Counted from the first letter of the stretch, positions 8,915 through 16,928 are shown. The stretch is 64,000 nucleotides of DNA from Bradyrhizobium sp. 186 (GCF_023101685.1 NZ_CP082164.1:6634001-6698000); one strand, 5' to 3'. Notes: generated by a model from the letters alone, not told the origin. Numbers and translations are program-made.

Positions 8915-9745
8915 ATGACGCACATCTATTCGCTTGCCTATCTCACCTCGGCGCCGATGGCGCCTCCGGACGCGCTGGTCCTGGCCGAAAAGCTCGGCTA
9001 CCAGGCGATCGGGGTTCGTATCGCTCCCGCCGCGCCCGGCGGCGACTTCTCGCCGCTCGCCACAGGTCCCGCCCTGTTGCGCGAAACCATCCGCCGCATC
9101 GAGGACACCGGCGTGCCGGTGTTCGACGTCGAAATCGCCCGATTGGGCGCGGATTTCAAAGCCGATCGCTTCGCTGCCTTCCTCGAAACCGCAGGCAGGC
9201 TGAAGGCGCGCGCCATCCTCGTTGCCGGCGATGATCCGGATGAGGGGCGCCTGACGGAGTCGTTCGCGACATTCTGCCGTGCTGCCGCGCCTTACGGTCT
9301 CACCGCGGATCTCGAATTCATGCCGTGGACCGCGGTGAAGAACGCCAAGGCCGCCCTTCGTATCGTGACCAATGCCGGCGAGCCGAACGGCCGCGTGCTG
9401 GTCGACGCGCTGCATGCCGCGCGCTCGGCCACCACGCTCAATGATATCGCAAGCCTGCCCCGGCATCTGCTGAGCTATGCCCAGCTCTGTGACGCGCCCG
9501 CAGAGATTCCCGCCACTAACGACGAGCTGATCCACACGGCGCGGTGTTCCCGGCTTCTCCCGGGTGATGGCGGCATCGACCTCGCCGGGCTCGTCCGCGC
9601 CTTGCCGGACGACCTTCCGCTGAGCCTCGAGATTCCGAACGATGAGTGGCTGCCCAAGCTCGGCGCCGAGGAATGGGGACGCCGCGCGCTGGCGGCAGCC
9701 CGCGGGGTTGTCGCACGCGCCGCAGACAGAGGAGCAACGACATGA
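8915..9745 (+). CDS. Xylose-isomerase-like TIM barrel (sugar phosphate isomerase/epimerase family)
   Basis: 276 residues of the AP-endonuclease-2/xylose-isomerase-like barrel. Candidate metal ligands sit where the family has them: Glu in LEFMPW, Asp and His in VDALHAARS, Gln in YAQLCDAP and Glu in LEIPND. The fold covers isomerases, epimerases, dehydratases (including 3-dehydroshikimate dehydratases) and lyases, so the reaction cannot be fixed; given the AroE-like neighbour, a dehydratase or isomerase on a cyclic polyol is a reasonable guess. The stop overlaps the next start as ATGA. Confidence 0.82.
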   Translation: MTHIYSLAYLTSAPMAPPDALVLAEKLGYQAIGVRIAPAAPGGDFSPLATGPALLRETIRRIEDTGVPVFDVEIARLGADFKADRFAAFLETAGRLKARAILVAGDDPDEGRLTESFATFCRAAAPYGLTADLEFMPWTAVKNAKAALRIVTNAGEPNGRVLVDALHAARSATTLNDIASLPRHLLSYAQLCDAPAEIPATNDELIHTARCSRLLPGDGGIDLAGLVRALPDDLPLSLEIPNDEWLPKLGAEEWGRRALAAARGVVARAADRGATT

Positions 9746-10449
9746 GCGGTCTCGATCTCTCCGGGCGCATCGCCGTCATTTCCGGCGGCTGCGGCGGCAT
9801 CGGCCAGGCCGTTCGCGAGCGGCTTGCCTCCTTGGGCGCGAAAGTGGTCGTCTGGGACGTCGCAGATGGTGCCGACGCGCGGATCGACCTCACCGACGAG
9901 GCCGCCGTCAATGATGCGATGGCGCGCCTCCTCGCGCGGTTCGGCCGCATCGACATCCTCGTCAATGCCGCGGGGATCACGGGCCCAACGGTCAACATCG
10001 AACAGTACAGCCTTGCCGAATGGCGGCGCGTGCTCGACGTCAACCTCACCAGCACATTCCTGTGCTGCAAGGCAGCCGTCACACCGATGCGACGGCAGAA
10101 CGCCGGACGCATCGTCAACCTGGCCTCGATCGCCGGCAAGGAAGGCAATGCCGGCATGACCGGCTATTCCGCAGCCAAAGCGGGCGTGATCGCGCTGACA
10201 AAATCTCTCGGCAAGGAGCTGGCCGGCACGGATATCCGGGTCAACGCCATCGCCCCCGCCGTGATCGCCACCGATCTCGTCAAGCAGATGTCGGACGAAG
10301 CCTATCGAAACGTGCTGGCAAAGATACCGCTCGGACGTGCGGGACGACCGGATGAGGTAGCGGCGCTGGTCACCTGGCTCGCCTCCGACGAATGCTCATT
10401 TTCGACTGGCGCGGTTTTCGACCTGTCTGGTGGGCGAGCGACGTACTGA
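9742..10449 (+). CDS. SDR family NAD(P)-dependent oxidoreductase
   Basis: 235-residue classical short-chain dehydrogenase. The cofactor loop SGGCGGIGQ replaces the more usual TGxxxGIG but keeps the glycines; NAAG follows, the catalytic Ser is in NLASIAG, YSAAK gives Tyr and Lys, and the C-terminus ends DLSGG. The chosen ATG overlaps the preceding stop by four bases; the frame is open further upstream but that part shadows the barrel gene. Last intact gene of the operon. It probably oxidises an alcohol or reduces a ketone in the same pathway. Confidence 0.9.
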   Translation: MSGLDLSGRIAVISGGCGGIGQAVRERLASLGAKVVVWDVADGADARIDLTDEAAVNDAMARLLARFGRIDILVNAAGITGPTVNIEQYSLAEWRRVLDVNLTSTFLCCKAAVTPMRRQNAGRIVNLASIAGKEGNAGMTGYSAAKAGVIALTKSLGKELAGTDIRVNAIAPAVIATDLVKQMSDEAYRNVLAKIPLGRAGRPDEVAALVTWLASDECSFSTGAVFDLSGGRATY

Positions 10450-11235
10450 GCCGCCTGCCGAAGTTCCCTCTCGAGCTCATCGCCATTTGAGGGGCAGGCT
10501 ATCACAGCTTGGCAAGCCGGTGAAATAATTACGCGCGGCAAACCGCGTCTGTCGAGCGTGTGAAATCGTAGAAAATCATAGATTGGCGCCCTGCCCCACC
10601 CAGCGACCCAACACTGGCCCGCTCACCATGCCGACGAACAAAATCCGCTTCTCGGTCGAAGCCACCTGCACTGCTCCCATCAGTTCGCTTGGGTCGAAGC
10701 TCGACTGCTCAAACTCGCTATCACTAGATTTTTCTTGATCTCCCGGTGCACACGTCGCGCACACGCCACCATCTAACGTATTGAACAACTTTAACTCTCG
10801 CTCCAATCCATCATGGGCAAGTTTGAGCTAGCTCCAGCCATCGATGTCCGATTGGAGCCAATCGGAGAAAGGCTCGTCCATCACCCCTGCCCTATAAGCC
10901 AACCGCAGATTCAAATCGTGGAGCTACCCTCGCTCCGACCTCAAGCGGCTCGGACTTTGCGTGCCATGCGAAATCCGTCCTATGGTTTGCTCGGCGACCA
11001 GTTTGATGGACAAGCAGCGAGGCGGAGATCAGGCATTCTCGACCTTGCTAAACCGAACCCCACCATTCGAGCTACGGCCGAAAACTGGCGGTTGGCCTCG
11101 AACTTGGGAGATGATCCCTCGTCAGGACCGACGGGCTTGCACATGAGCGCGCAGACGCGACTACGTTTAGAAGGCGCAAAAGATTTCCGCTTCTGAGACT
11201 GGACCGCAAAACAGCCCGCAAATTTTGGGCATCGA
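10450..11235. other. Non-coding or degraded stretch after the operon
   Basis: Nearly 800 bp without a gene I can support. Short open frames exist on both strands (for example 10576-10806 minus and 10813-11196 plus) but have no recognisable domain, signal peptide or convincing ribosome site. It contains the left copy of the 114-bp repeat and ends where homology to acyl-CoA ligases begins. It looks like scar tissue from rearrangement. Confidence 0.6.
10727..10840 (+). repeat. Left copy of a 114/115-bp imperfect direct repeat
   Basis: Starts GATTTTTCTTGATCTC and ends AGCTAGCTCCAGCCA. The partner is at 15016-15130 in the same orientation; by eye about 85% of positions agree, with one length difference. 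Together they bracket the ligase remnant and two inserted elements. On the minus strand both copies can be read as a peptide with the pattern GGVC-x-x-CAP-x-DQEKS, so they may be pieces of a duplicated gene rather than a recombination site. Confidence 0.75.
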
Positions 11236-11502
11236 TCCGCGGAAGCCATTGCCGGCGGCTGGTTCCACACCGGCGACCTCGGTGTGATCGATGAAGACGG
11301 CTACATCATCATCAAGGACCGCTCGAAGGACATCATCATCTCGGGCGGCGAGAACATCTCATCCGTCGAGGTCGAGGATGTGCTCTACAAGCATCCCGCC
11401 GTGTTGCTGGCCGCAGTTGTGGCAAAGCCCGATTCCAAATGGGGTGAAGTGCCGTGCGCCTTCATAGAGCTGAAGGACGGCACCAGCGTCACCGACAGCT
11501 AG
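11236..11502 (+). pseudogene. Acyl-CoA ligase (AMP-binding) remnant, left part
   Basis: Reads [16 protein letters not shown], then [18 protein letters not shown] and [13 protein letters not shown]: the hinge and start of the C-terminal domain of a medium/long-chain fatty-acyl-CoA synthetase. Everything upstream, including the ATP-binding P-loop, is missing. The frame ends SVTDS then TAG, where relatives continue with Glu and IIAxCR; that continuation is found 3.3 kb away at 14799. The TAG is part of the CTAG target used by the inserted elements. In the living ancestor this gene probably activated the product of the upstream operon. Confidence 0.88.
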
Positions 11503-12937
11503 CATTACAGTTGCTTTGTTTGCGGGCTTCTGAATCCATGGGCAACCATGATTCGAATGTCGTGGACGCGGGCCGCGTCGGTTGAGGAGACGCTTGCGTT
11601 GTGGGCGGCGTCGCTTCGAGAGATCAAGCAACGGATACGTCCGTTGTTCACGCAAGAGCGTGTGGCGACGAATGCAGGCTTGTTCCTGGAAGGTCTGCTC
11701 GGAGATGAGCAGCGCAAGACCGGCTGGATGCGCGCGGAGGCGGCTGGCGATCCTGGCCCATGGCGTCAGCAGGCAATTCTGGGTCGCGGGGATTGGGACG
11801 CTGATGCCCTGCGCGACATCGTCCGGGACTATGTCATCGAGCATTTGGCGGATGACGATGCGGTGCTGGTGATCGACGAGACCGGCTTTCTCAAGCAGGG
11901 TAAGGCCTCGTGCGGAGTGGCGCGGCAATACACTGGTTCGGCAGGGAAGATCACGAACTGCCAGATCGGCGTCTTCGCTACCTACGTTTCGCGTCATGGT
12001 CATGCGTTCATCGATCGCGCGTTGTATCTTCCGAAGGAATGGACCGACGATCCAGATCGTCTGGAAGCCGCATATGTGCCTGCCGATGTCGGCTTTGCGA
12101 CCAAACCAAAGCTTGCGACGAGAATGATCGCACGTGCGATAGCCGCGTCTGTACCATTCAAGTGGGTTGCCGGTGACACGGTCTACGGTGTTGGCGATAT
12201 CGAACAGCAGCTACGGCGGGCAGGCAAAGGCTATGTGCTCGGGGTCAGCAGCTCTCATGTCTTCCGATCCTGGGGCAAGCGACAGCCGGTCGCCGGCAAG
12301 GCCGAAGACATCGCCCGGACGCGGCGCCCGTCCGACTGGAAGCGCTTGTCGGCGGGAGCCGGAACCAAAGGACCGAGGCTGCATGACTGGTGTTATCTCG
12401 AACTGGCCGATCTCGAGGTCGAGCAGTTCAACAGCGCAAATGATGGTTTATGGACGCGCGGTCTGCTGATCCGTCGCCATATCGCCGATGGCGATCTCGC
12501 CTTCTTCACCACCTGGTGCCCAGCGGGAACATCAATTGAAACGCTGGTCGCGGTCGAAGGCCATCGATGGGCGATCGAGGACAGCTTTGAAACCGCGAAA
12601 AACGAGTTCGGGCTCGATCACAACGAGAGCAGGTCCTGGCATGGCTGGCATCGCCACGTGTCCCTGGTGATGCTCGCCTTCGCCATGATGGCGGCGATCC
12701 GCCATCGCGCCAATCCGCCACCGCTCAAAAAAACCAAACGCCGCCCCCCGGCAAAAGCCAAAGCATAACCACACCGCCACTGATCCGTTGGTCAATCCAG
12801 GAAATCCGCCGCATTGCCATCAGGCTTGCTCGAAAGCGGATCCAACCCGCGCATGTCATCGCATGGTCATTCTGGCGCAGAGCTCACCAGGCTGCCGCTC
12901 AGCGCGCGCATCTCAAAGCAAAACGGCAACTGTAATG
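11503..12937 (+). mobile_element. IS701-family insertion sequence (first copy), with CTAG target duplication
   Basis: 1435 bp bounded by terminal inverted repeats beginning CATTACAGTTGC at the left and ending GCAACTGTAATG at the right, matching perfectly over 12 bp. CTAG lies immediately outside both ends (11499-11502 and 12938-12941), the 4-bp duplication expected for the IS701 family. One intact transposase gene fills it. The perfect ends and duplication suggest a recent, possibly still active insertion. Confidence 0.92.
11548..12768 (+). CDS. IS701 family transposase
   Basis: 406-residue DDE transposase, intact. Likely catalytic residues are Asp in VIDETGF, Asp in GDTVYG and Glu in FETAKNEFGLDHNE; the QYTG and ITNCQIGVF stretches are typical of the IS701 family. 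The C-terminus is strongly basic and proline-rich. The gene starts 45 bp inside the left end of the element. It is a different subfamily from the transposase at 41844-43148. Confidence 0.94.
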   Translation: MIRMSWTRAASVEETLALWAASLREIKQRIRPLFTQERVATNAGLFLEGLLGDEQRKTGWMRAEAAGDPGPWRQQAILGRGDWDADALRDIVRDYVIEHLADDDAVLVIDETGFLKQGKASCGVARQYTGSAGKITNCQIGVFATYVSRHGHAFIDRALYLPKEWTDDPDRLEAAYVPADVGFATKPKLATRMIARAIAASVPFKWVAGDTVYGVGDIEQQLRRAGKGYVLGVSSSHVFRSWGKRQPVAGKAEDIARTRRPSDWKRLSAGAGTKGPRLHDWCYLELADLEVEQFNSANDGLWTRGLLIRRHIADGDLAFFTTWCPAGTSIETLVAVEGHRWAIEDSFETAKNEFGLDHNESRSWHGWHRHVSLVMLAFAMMAAIRHRANPPPLKKTKRRPPAKAKA

Positions 12938-12941
12938 CTAG

Positions 12942-14794
12942 GCCGTGAACTCATAAATGAGGAGGATGGCGGGAAGCCGACTGGCTGCCATCAGGAGAGG
13001 CCGCGGTGGATGCCGACATTAGCTATTGGTCGTGAAAGAATGCACCTAATTCGGCAGCCAGTGTCTCTGGCACCTCCTCCGCCATGTGGTGGTGGCAGTT
13101 GAGGCTGTTTCCGTGAACATTTGAAGACCATTCCCGCCAAATGGCGATGACGTCACCATGCAACTCCTCCAGGTCATCGTAAGCTGACCATAGCACGAGC
13201 AGCGGACATTCCAATTTTCGGCCTGCGGCTCGGTCGTCCTCGTCATGTTGTCGGTCTATGCCTAACCCGGCCCTGTAATCCTCGATCATGCCGTGGACCG
13301 TCGCCGGATCGTGGATCGAGGCGAGAAAATCAGCGTAAGCCTCAGCGCCCATCTCCGCGGGATCACCGCCGTACCATGCATCTGGATTGGCAAGGATAGC
13401 TTGCTCCGGTTTTTCAGGCTGAGCGAAGAAGAACCAATGCCACCATGCCGATGCGAACCGAGCGTCACATCGTGCCAGCGCATCGCCGATCGGAATGGCT
13501 TCAAGGATTGCGAGGCGGCTGACGGATGCCGGATGATCCATCGCTGTCCGAAAAGCGGTGTATGCCCCACGATCGTGACCCACAAGTCCGAAGCGATCGA
13601 AGCCAAGATAGTCCATAAGCGCTAAGCAATCGCCGGCCTTGGACCTTTTAGACGAGCCCGAATGGTCAGGCATGTCAACGGGCTTGGAAGACTGGCCGAA
13701 ACCGCGAAGATCAGGGCAAACTACGGTGTATTCCTCAGCCAAAATCGGCGCCACGCGATGCCAAGTGGCATGGGTGCGAGGATGACCGTGCAACATCAGA
13801 AGCGGTGGGCCCCCTCCACCAACCCGCACTCTGAGCGTCGCTTCCGGAAGTTTGATCTGCTCCAGCGAGAAACCTTCAAACACGCAACTCCCTCCATTCG
13901 CAACATTTGCTAAACGCGTAAATGGAGAGGCAGTTCAATGTCGGCTTATCTGAACTTGCCTCGTATGTCCGAGAAGGATCGTTTGTCGACTGGCGGTTTC
14001 AAATTGGAGCGGAATCTGATTCAGGTTCAGCATGAGCCGATATGACCTGACCGACTTCGAATGGCGCGTGATCGAGCCACTGTTGCCCAATAAGCCGCGA
14101 GGGGTGCCGCGCGTCGATGATCGGCGGGTGCTGAACGGCATCTTCTGGGTGCTGCGATCGGGTGCGCCATGGCGCGATCTGCCTGAGCGATACGGCCCAC
14201 GCACAACCTGCTACAATCGCTTTGTTCGATGGCGGAAAGCAGGTGTGTGGGATCGCCTCATGGCCAACATTACCAAAGCCCATGACGGTGAGGTGAAGAT
14301 GATCGACACCTCCATTGTTCGCGTCCATCAGCAGGGTGCGACGGCAAAAAGGGGGATCGAGATCATTGTCTCGGTCGATCCCGAGGCGGGCTGACAACCA
14401 AAATCCATGCTCTTGTCGACGCGAAAGGCAGGCCGATCAAGCTGATGCTTACGGCAGGTCAGATGAGTGACGTCGCTTCCGCAGCGGACTTGATCACGGA
14501 TTTGCCCGAGGGTGCCATGCTGCTCGCAGACAAGGGCTATGATGCCAATGCCTTGCGCACTGTCGTCACCGAGCGAAAGGCATGGGCCAACATCCCGCCC
14601 AAGGCCAACCGCAAGGACCCGATGTGCTTCAGCCCCTTCCTCTACAAGGCACGCAACCTCGTCGAACGCTTCTTCAACAAGGCCAAGCACTTCCGTCGCA
14701 TCGTAACTCGATATGACAAGCTGGCAGAAAACTACCTCGCTGCCCTCAAACTCGTCTGCGTCTGTATTTGGCTACGCGGTAATGAGTCTACGTC
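12942..14794 (+). mobile_element. IS5-family-like element apparently carrying a passenger hydrolase gene
   Basis: The left end at 12942 reads GCCGTGAACTCATA and the right end, reverse-complemented from 14794, GACGTAGACTCATT: 10 of the first 13 positions agree. CTAG abuts both sides (12938-12941 and 14795-14798). The unit is about 1.85 kb, roughly twice a normal element of this group. It contains a two-frame IS5-type transposase at the right and a divergently oriented alpha/beta hydrolase at the left. Ends and duplication are seen; that hydrolase and transposase move as one unit is inferred. Alternatively the hydrolase was inserted into a standard element later. Confidence 0.62.
13023..13883 (-). 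CDS. Haloacetate (fluoroacetate) dehalogenase-like alpha/beta hydrolase
   Basis: 286 residues, close in layout to fluoroacetate dehalogenases: oxyanion HGHPRTHATW, nucleophile elbow VGHDRGAYTAFR with Asp, the halide-site HW pair in WWHWFFFAQP, Tyr in EDYRAG, and the late catalytic His in the CHHHMAEE segment. In characterised fluoroacetate dehalogenases two Arg residues after the nucleophile (DRGAR) bind the carboxylate; here the second is Tyr (DRGAY), so the substrate may differ. The gene is less GC-rich than its surroundings and sits inside the IS5-like unit. It could equally be an epoxide hydrolase or another halide hydrolase. Confidence 0.82.
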   Translation of the reverse strand: MFEGFSLEQIKLPEATLRVRVGGGGPPLLMLHGHPRTHATWHRVAPILAEEYTVVCPDLRGFGQSSKPVDMPDHSGSSKRSKAGDCLALMDYLGFDRFGLVGHDRGAYTAFRTAMDHPASVSRLAILEAIPIGDALARCDARFASAWWHWFFFAQPEKPEQAILANPDAWYGGDPAEMGAEAYADFLASIHDPATVHGMIEDYRAGLGIDRQHDEDDRAAGRKLECPLLVLWSAYDDLEELHGDVIAIWREWSSNVHGNSLNCHHHMAEEVPETLAAELGAFFHDQ

Positions 14795-14798
14795 CTAG
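14032..14798 (+). CDS. IS5-family transposase, two frames joined by a programmed -1 frameshift
   Basis: The first frame (14032-14394) begins MSRYDLTDFEWRVIEP with the first catalytic Asp in MIDTS. The second frame (in use from about 14355, ending at 14798) carries the next Asp in LADKGYDA and the Glu in NLVERFFNKAKHFRR. The frames meet at an A5G5 run (14347-14355) where a -1 slip joins QQGATAK to DRDHCLGRSRGGLTT, the normal family sequence. Such frameshifting is known for IS5/IS427-type elements, so this is probably functional rather than broken. The stop codon TAG at 14796-14798 belongs to the flanking CTAG, not to the element. Confidence 0.85.
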
Positions 14799-14966
14799 AT
14801 CATCGCCTTCTGCCGTGAACACATCTCCGGGTTCAAGACGCCGAAGGCCGTGGTGTTCGGGCCGCTCCCGAAGACATCGACGGGCAAGATCCAGAAATTC
14901 ATGCTGGGTAGCGAACTTGGGTCCGCGACGGCGATCTCTCAGTTGGGCCGGCACGCGAGGAGTTGA
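14799..14966 (+). pseudogene. Acyl-CoA ligase (AMP-binding) remnant, right part
   Basis: Reads [20 protein letters not shown], then [12 protein letters not shown]: the extreme C-terminus of the ligase whose other piece ends at 11502. It includes the catalytic Lys of the TGKIQK motif. Joining the two pieces across the inserted block gives an almost seamless C-terminal domain with a single TAG in place of an expected GAG (Glu) codon. Ends with TGA at 14964-14966. Confidence 0.88.
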
Positions 14967-15307
14967 CCGTCTAGCCGGATATCCTCAGAAGGCCTGCTCT
15001 GGTTAGCTATAACGGGATTTTTCTTGATCTCTCGGTGCACACGCCGTGCACACGCCGCCTTCTAACCCATTGAAAAAATTTAACTCTCTGTCCAACCCAT
15101 CGTCGGGGAAGTTTAAGCTAGCTTCAGCCATACAACAGCGACCAAGTCCAACTTCACTTCACCGCTTTTACTATCTCAACGAAATATGATCGTTAGCCTT
15201 TCCTTAGATCGCTCTTCTTTACTTCGAGTCTAGAACCCCTCAGGTGCCTCACCACGCACCAAGCTTCTTCTACTTTCAGTGGAGCGACCACAGCGGGTCA
15301 TGATTGA
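14967..15307. other. Intergenic stretch between ligase remnant and integrase module
   Basis: About 340 bp with no supportable gene. It holds the right copy of the 115-bp repeat and then an AT-richer stretch (15131-15307) that should contain the promoter for the small gene and integrase downstream. Confidence 0.6.
15016..15130 (+). repeat. Right copy of the 114/115-bp imperfect direct repeat
   Basis: Partner of 10727-10840, same orientation. Shared blocks include GATTTTTCTTGATCTC, CGGTGCACACG, GCACACGCC, TTTAACTCTC and AGCTAGCT. It lies between the ligase remnant and the integrase. Differences are mostly single-base, pointing to an old duplication. Confidence 0.75.
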
Positions 15308-15538
15308 ATGAACTACCAACTGCGCCTTTCGCTTCCGTACCCACCGCCTTGGATGTCGAGAATCCGATTTACTGAAGCAGACATTAAGCGCGCTGTTAGA
15401 GGTGTCCTCGACAGTGGTGGCAAAGTCGCGCGCGTCGAGATTTGGCCTGATGGACGCATTTCCGTGTTGATACGCGAAGAAAGATCGATTTCAATAGATC
15501 CTGAGGACGATCCGGAGGTGTCCAGGAGTTTGCTGTGA
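15308..15538 (+). CDS. Small hypothetical protein upstream of integrase
   Basis: 76 residues, no recognised family. The sequence FTEADIKRAVRGVLDSGGKVARVEIWPDGRISVLI looks like a real small alpha-beta protein, with the regular IxVxI pattern of coding sequence. It overlaps the integrase start by a few bases, so the two are co-translated. Small genes in this position of rhizobial islands often encode excisionase-like or accessory DNA-binding proteins, but no helix-turn-helix is evident here. Confidence 0.7.
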   Translation: MNYQLRLSLPYPPPWMSRIRFTEADIKRAVRGVLDSGGKVARVEIWPDGRISVLIREERSISIDPEDDPEVSRSLL

Positions 15539-16782
15539 TGAGGATGGGACGCTCGGCGCTGCCGCTGCCTCGCTACACAAGGCGCAAACGCCTTCAGAAA
15601 GGGAGCCTTGCGTATTTTTTTGACGTGCCAACGTGGGCACGTAAAAATGGCTGTCCAGTCAAGAACGAACCGCTCGGCACCGATTACGAGTTGGCTGTGC
15701 AGCGCGCCGAGAAGATCTTGCTGCCTGCGTTCGACAGCTGGCTGACGGGTGGCGATGATGCAAATCCCGTGGGCATTGGAGTAGTGATCGGAACGCTGGA
15801 TTGGATGTTTCACGAGTATCGTCGAACGTGGAAACAGAAAACAGCGAAGCGTTTGCAGCCGTTGAGCCCGGGTCAATGTCGCGTGCATGAAACCGGCATC
15901 AAGATGATCTGCGAATACCTATTGAAGGACGGAAGGCGCCTCGGCACGCGGCGCGTTTCCAGCATCGATACGGCGTTTGCGGACGATCTGTTCGAGAAGC
16001 TGCTCTACAAAGATGTCGACGGCGAGAAGGTTGAACGCCGCACGACCGTGAACCACGCGATGAAGACCGCTCGCGGCGCATGGAACACGATCTCAAGGGC
16101 ACATCCCCATCTGTTTCCGGCGAAGAACCCATTTGAGAAGATGGGCCTGCAGTCGACCTCGCGCGAAACACCACATGCTAATTTTGACGAGCTGGCAGCG
16201 TTCCGTGCGAAAGCGATCGAGTTGGGCTATCCGTCATTGGCAACGGGTGTCCTGATCGGTTGGGAATGGCTGCAGCGCAAGGCTCATATCTTCATCCGAT
16301 TCACGGCGGAGCACTATCGGCCAGAAAGCCGCCCAAACCACGTCTATGTCATCAACTACAAGACGAGCACGGACTCATGGGAGCCGCTCTTCGATAAGAA
16401 GGGTAAGCCGCTCTATCCCCTGCTCATGGCCGAGCTTGACGCCATGAAAGCATTGCGGCCGACGGGCGGCCTGATGCTGCGCCGAGATGGTAGTAGTTTG
16501 CCCTGGAGCGGCAAGGGCGAAATGCTGACTCAAGTCGAGCGCATTTCGAAGAAGATCATTCTGGCCGCGGGCTTGCGTCCTGAGCTGACCTTCACGTCGT
16601 TTGGCCGGCATGGCGGGACCACGGAGGCGAGCACGTCCGGCCTCACAGAAACGCAACTGATGAAGAAGGGCCAATGGTCATCGACCAAAGCGATGGCGCA
16701 CTACCTTCATCATGACGACGAGGCCAAGCAGGACGCACAGATTAAGCGCATCAAGCGGCGTAAGCAGGCGGCCAGAAGGTGA
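15535..16782 (+). CDS. Tyrosine-type site-specific recombinase/integrase
   Basis: 415 residues. The C-terminal catalytic domain shows the second Arg in FGRHGGTTEA, a GQW in place of the usual GH(x)S, and the Tyr nucleophile in MAHYLHHD; the first-Arg box is in the GWEWLQRKAHIFIRF region. It is a divergent, phage/island-type integrase. It points at the 3' end of tRNA-Gly 73 bp away, the classic arrangement for an element integrated in a tRNA gene, so the island should extend leftwards from the tRNA. Starts are GTG 15535 or ATG 15538, both after an AGGAG site. Confidence 0.88.
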   Translation: MMRMGRSALPLPRYTRRKRLQKGSLAYFFDVPTWARKNGCPVKNEPLGTDYELAVQRAEKILLPAFDSWLTGGDDANPVGIGVVIGTLDWMFHEYRRTWKQKTAKRLQPLSPGQCRVHETGIKMICEYLLKDGRRLGTRRVSSIDTAFADDLFEKLLYKDVDGEKVERRTTVNHAMKTARGAWNTISRAHPHLFPAKNPFEKMGLQSTSRETPHANFDELAAFRAKAIELGYPSLATGVLIGWEWLQRKAHIFIRFTAEHYRPESRPNHVYVINYKTSTDSWEPLFDKKGKPLYPLLMAELDAMKALRPTGGLMLRRDGSSLPWSGKGEMLTQVERISKKIILAAGLRPELTFTSFGRHGGTTEASTSGLTETQLMKKGQWSSTKAMAHYLHHDDEAKQDAQIKRIKRRKQAARR

Positions 16783-16786
16783 ACAT

Positions 16787-16822
16787 TTGTCGGAATGGAT
16801 TCAGCCGTCTTGTCGGAATGGA
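16787..16822 (+). repeat. Two 13-bp direct repeats between integrase and tRNA-Gly
   Basis: TTGTCGGAATGGA occurs at 16787-16799 and exactly again at 16810-16822, a 23-bp period (about two helical turns). Their place between an integrase stop and the tRNA attachment site fits arm-type integrase binding sites. Function is inferred from position only. Confidence 0.6.
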
Positions 16823-16854
16823 AATCAAGAAATCCGATAAGTGATTGAAAATAT

Positions 16855-16928
16855 TGGAGCGGGTGAAGGGAATCGAACCCTCGTATTCAGCTTGGAAGGC
16901 TGCTGCTCTACCATTGAGCTACACCCGC
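16855..16928 (-). tRNA. tRNA-Gly (anticodon TCC)
   Basis: The minus strand begins GCGGGTGTAGCTCAATGG, has the anticodon loop CTTCCAA with TCC, the T arm GGTTCGATTCC and an encoded CCA at 16855-16857. All four stems form. It is the likely attachment site of the neighbouring integrase. Reading the opposite strand yields a spurious protein with a GNRTLVFSLEGCC motif. Confidence 0.95.

Noticed and set aside
10813..11196. 127-residue plus-strand ORF in the gap after the SDR
   Set aside because: No domain, and it starts within the direct repeat; likely chance.
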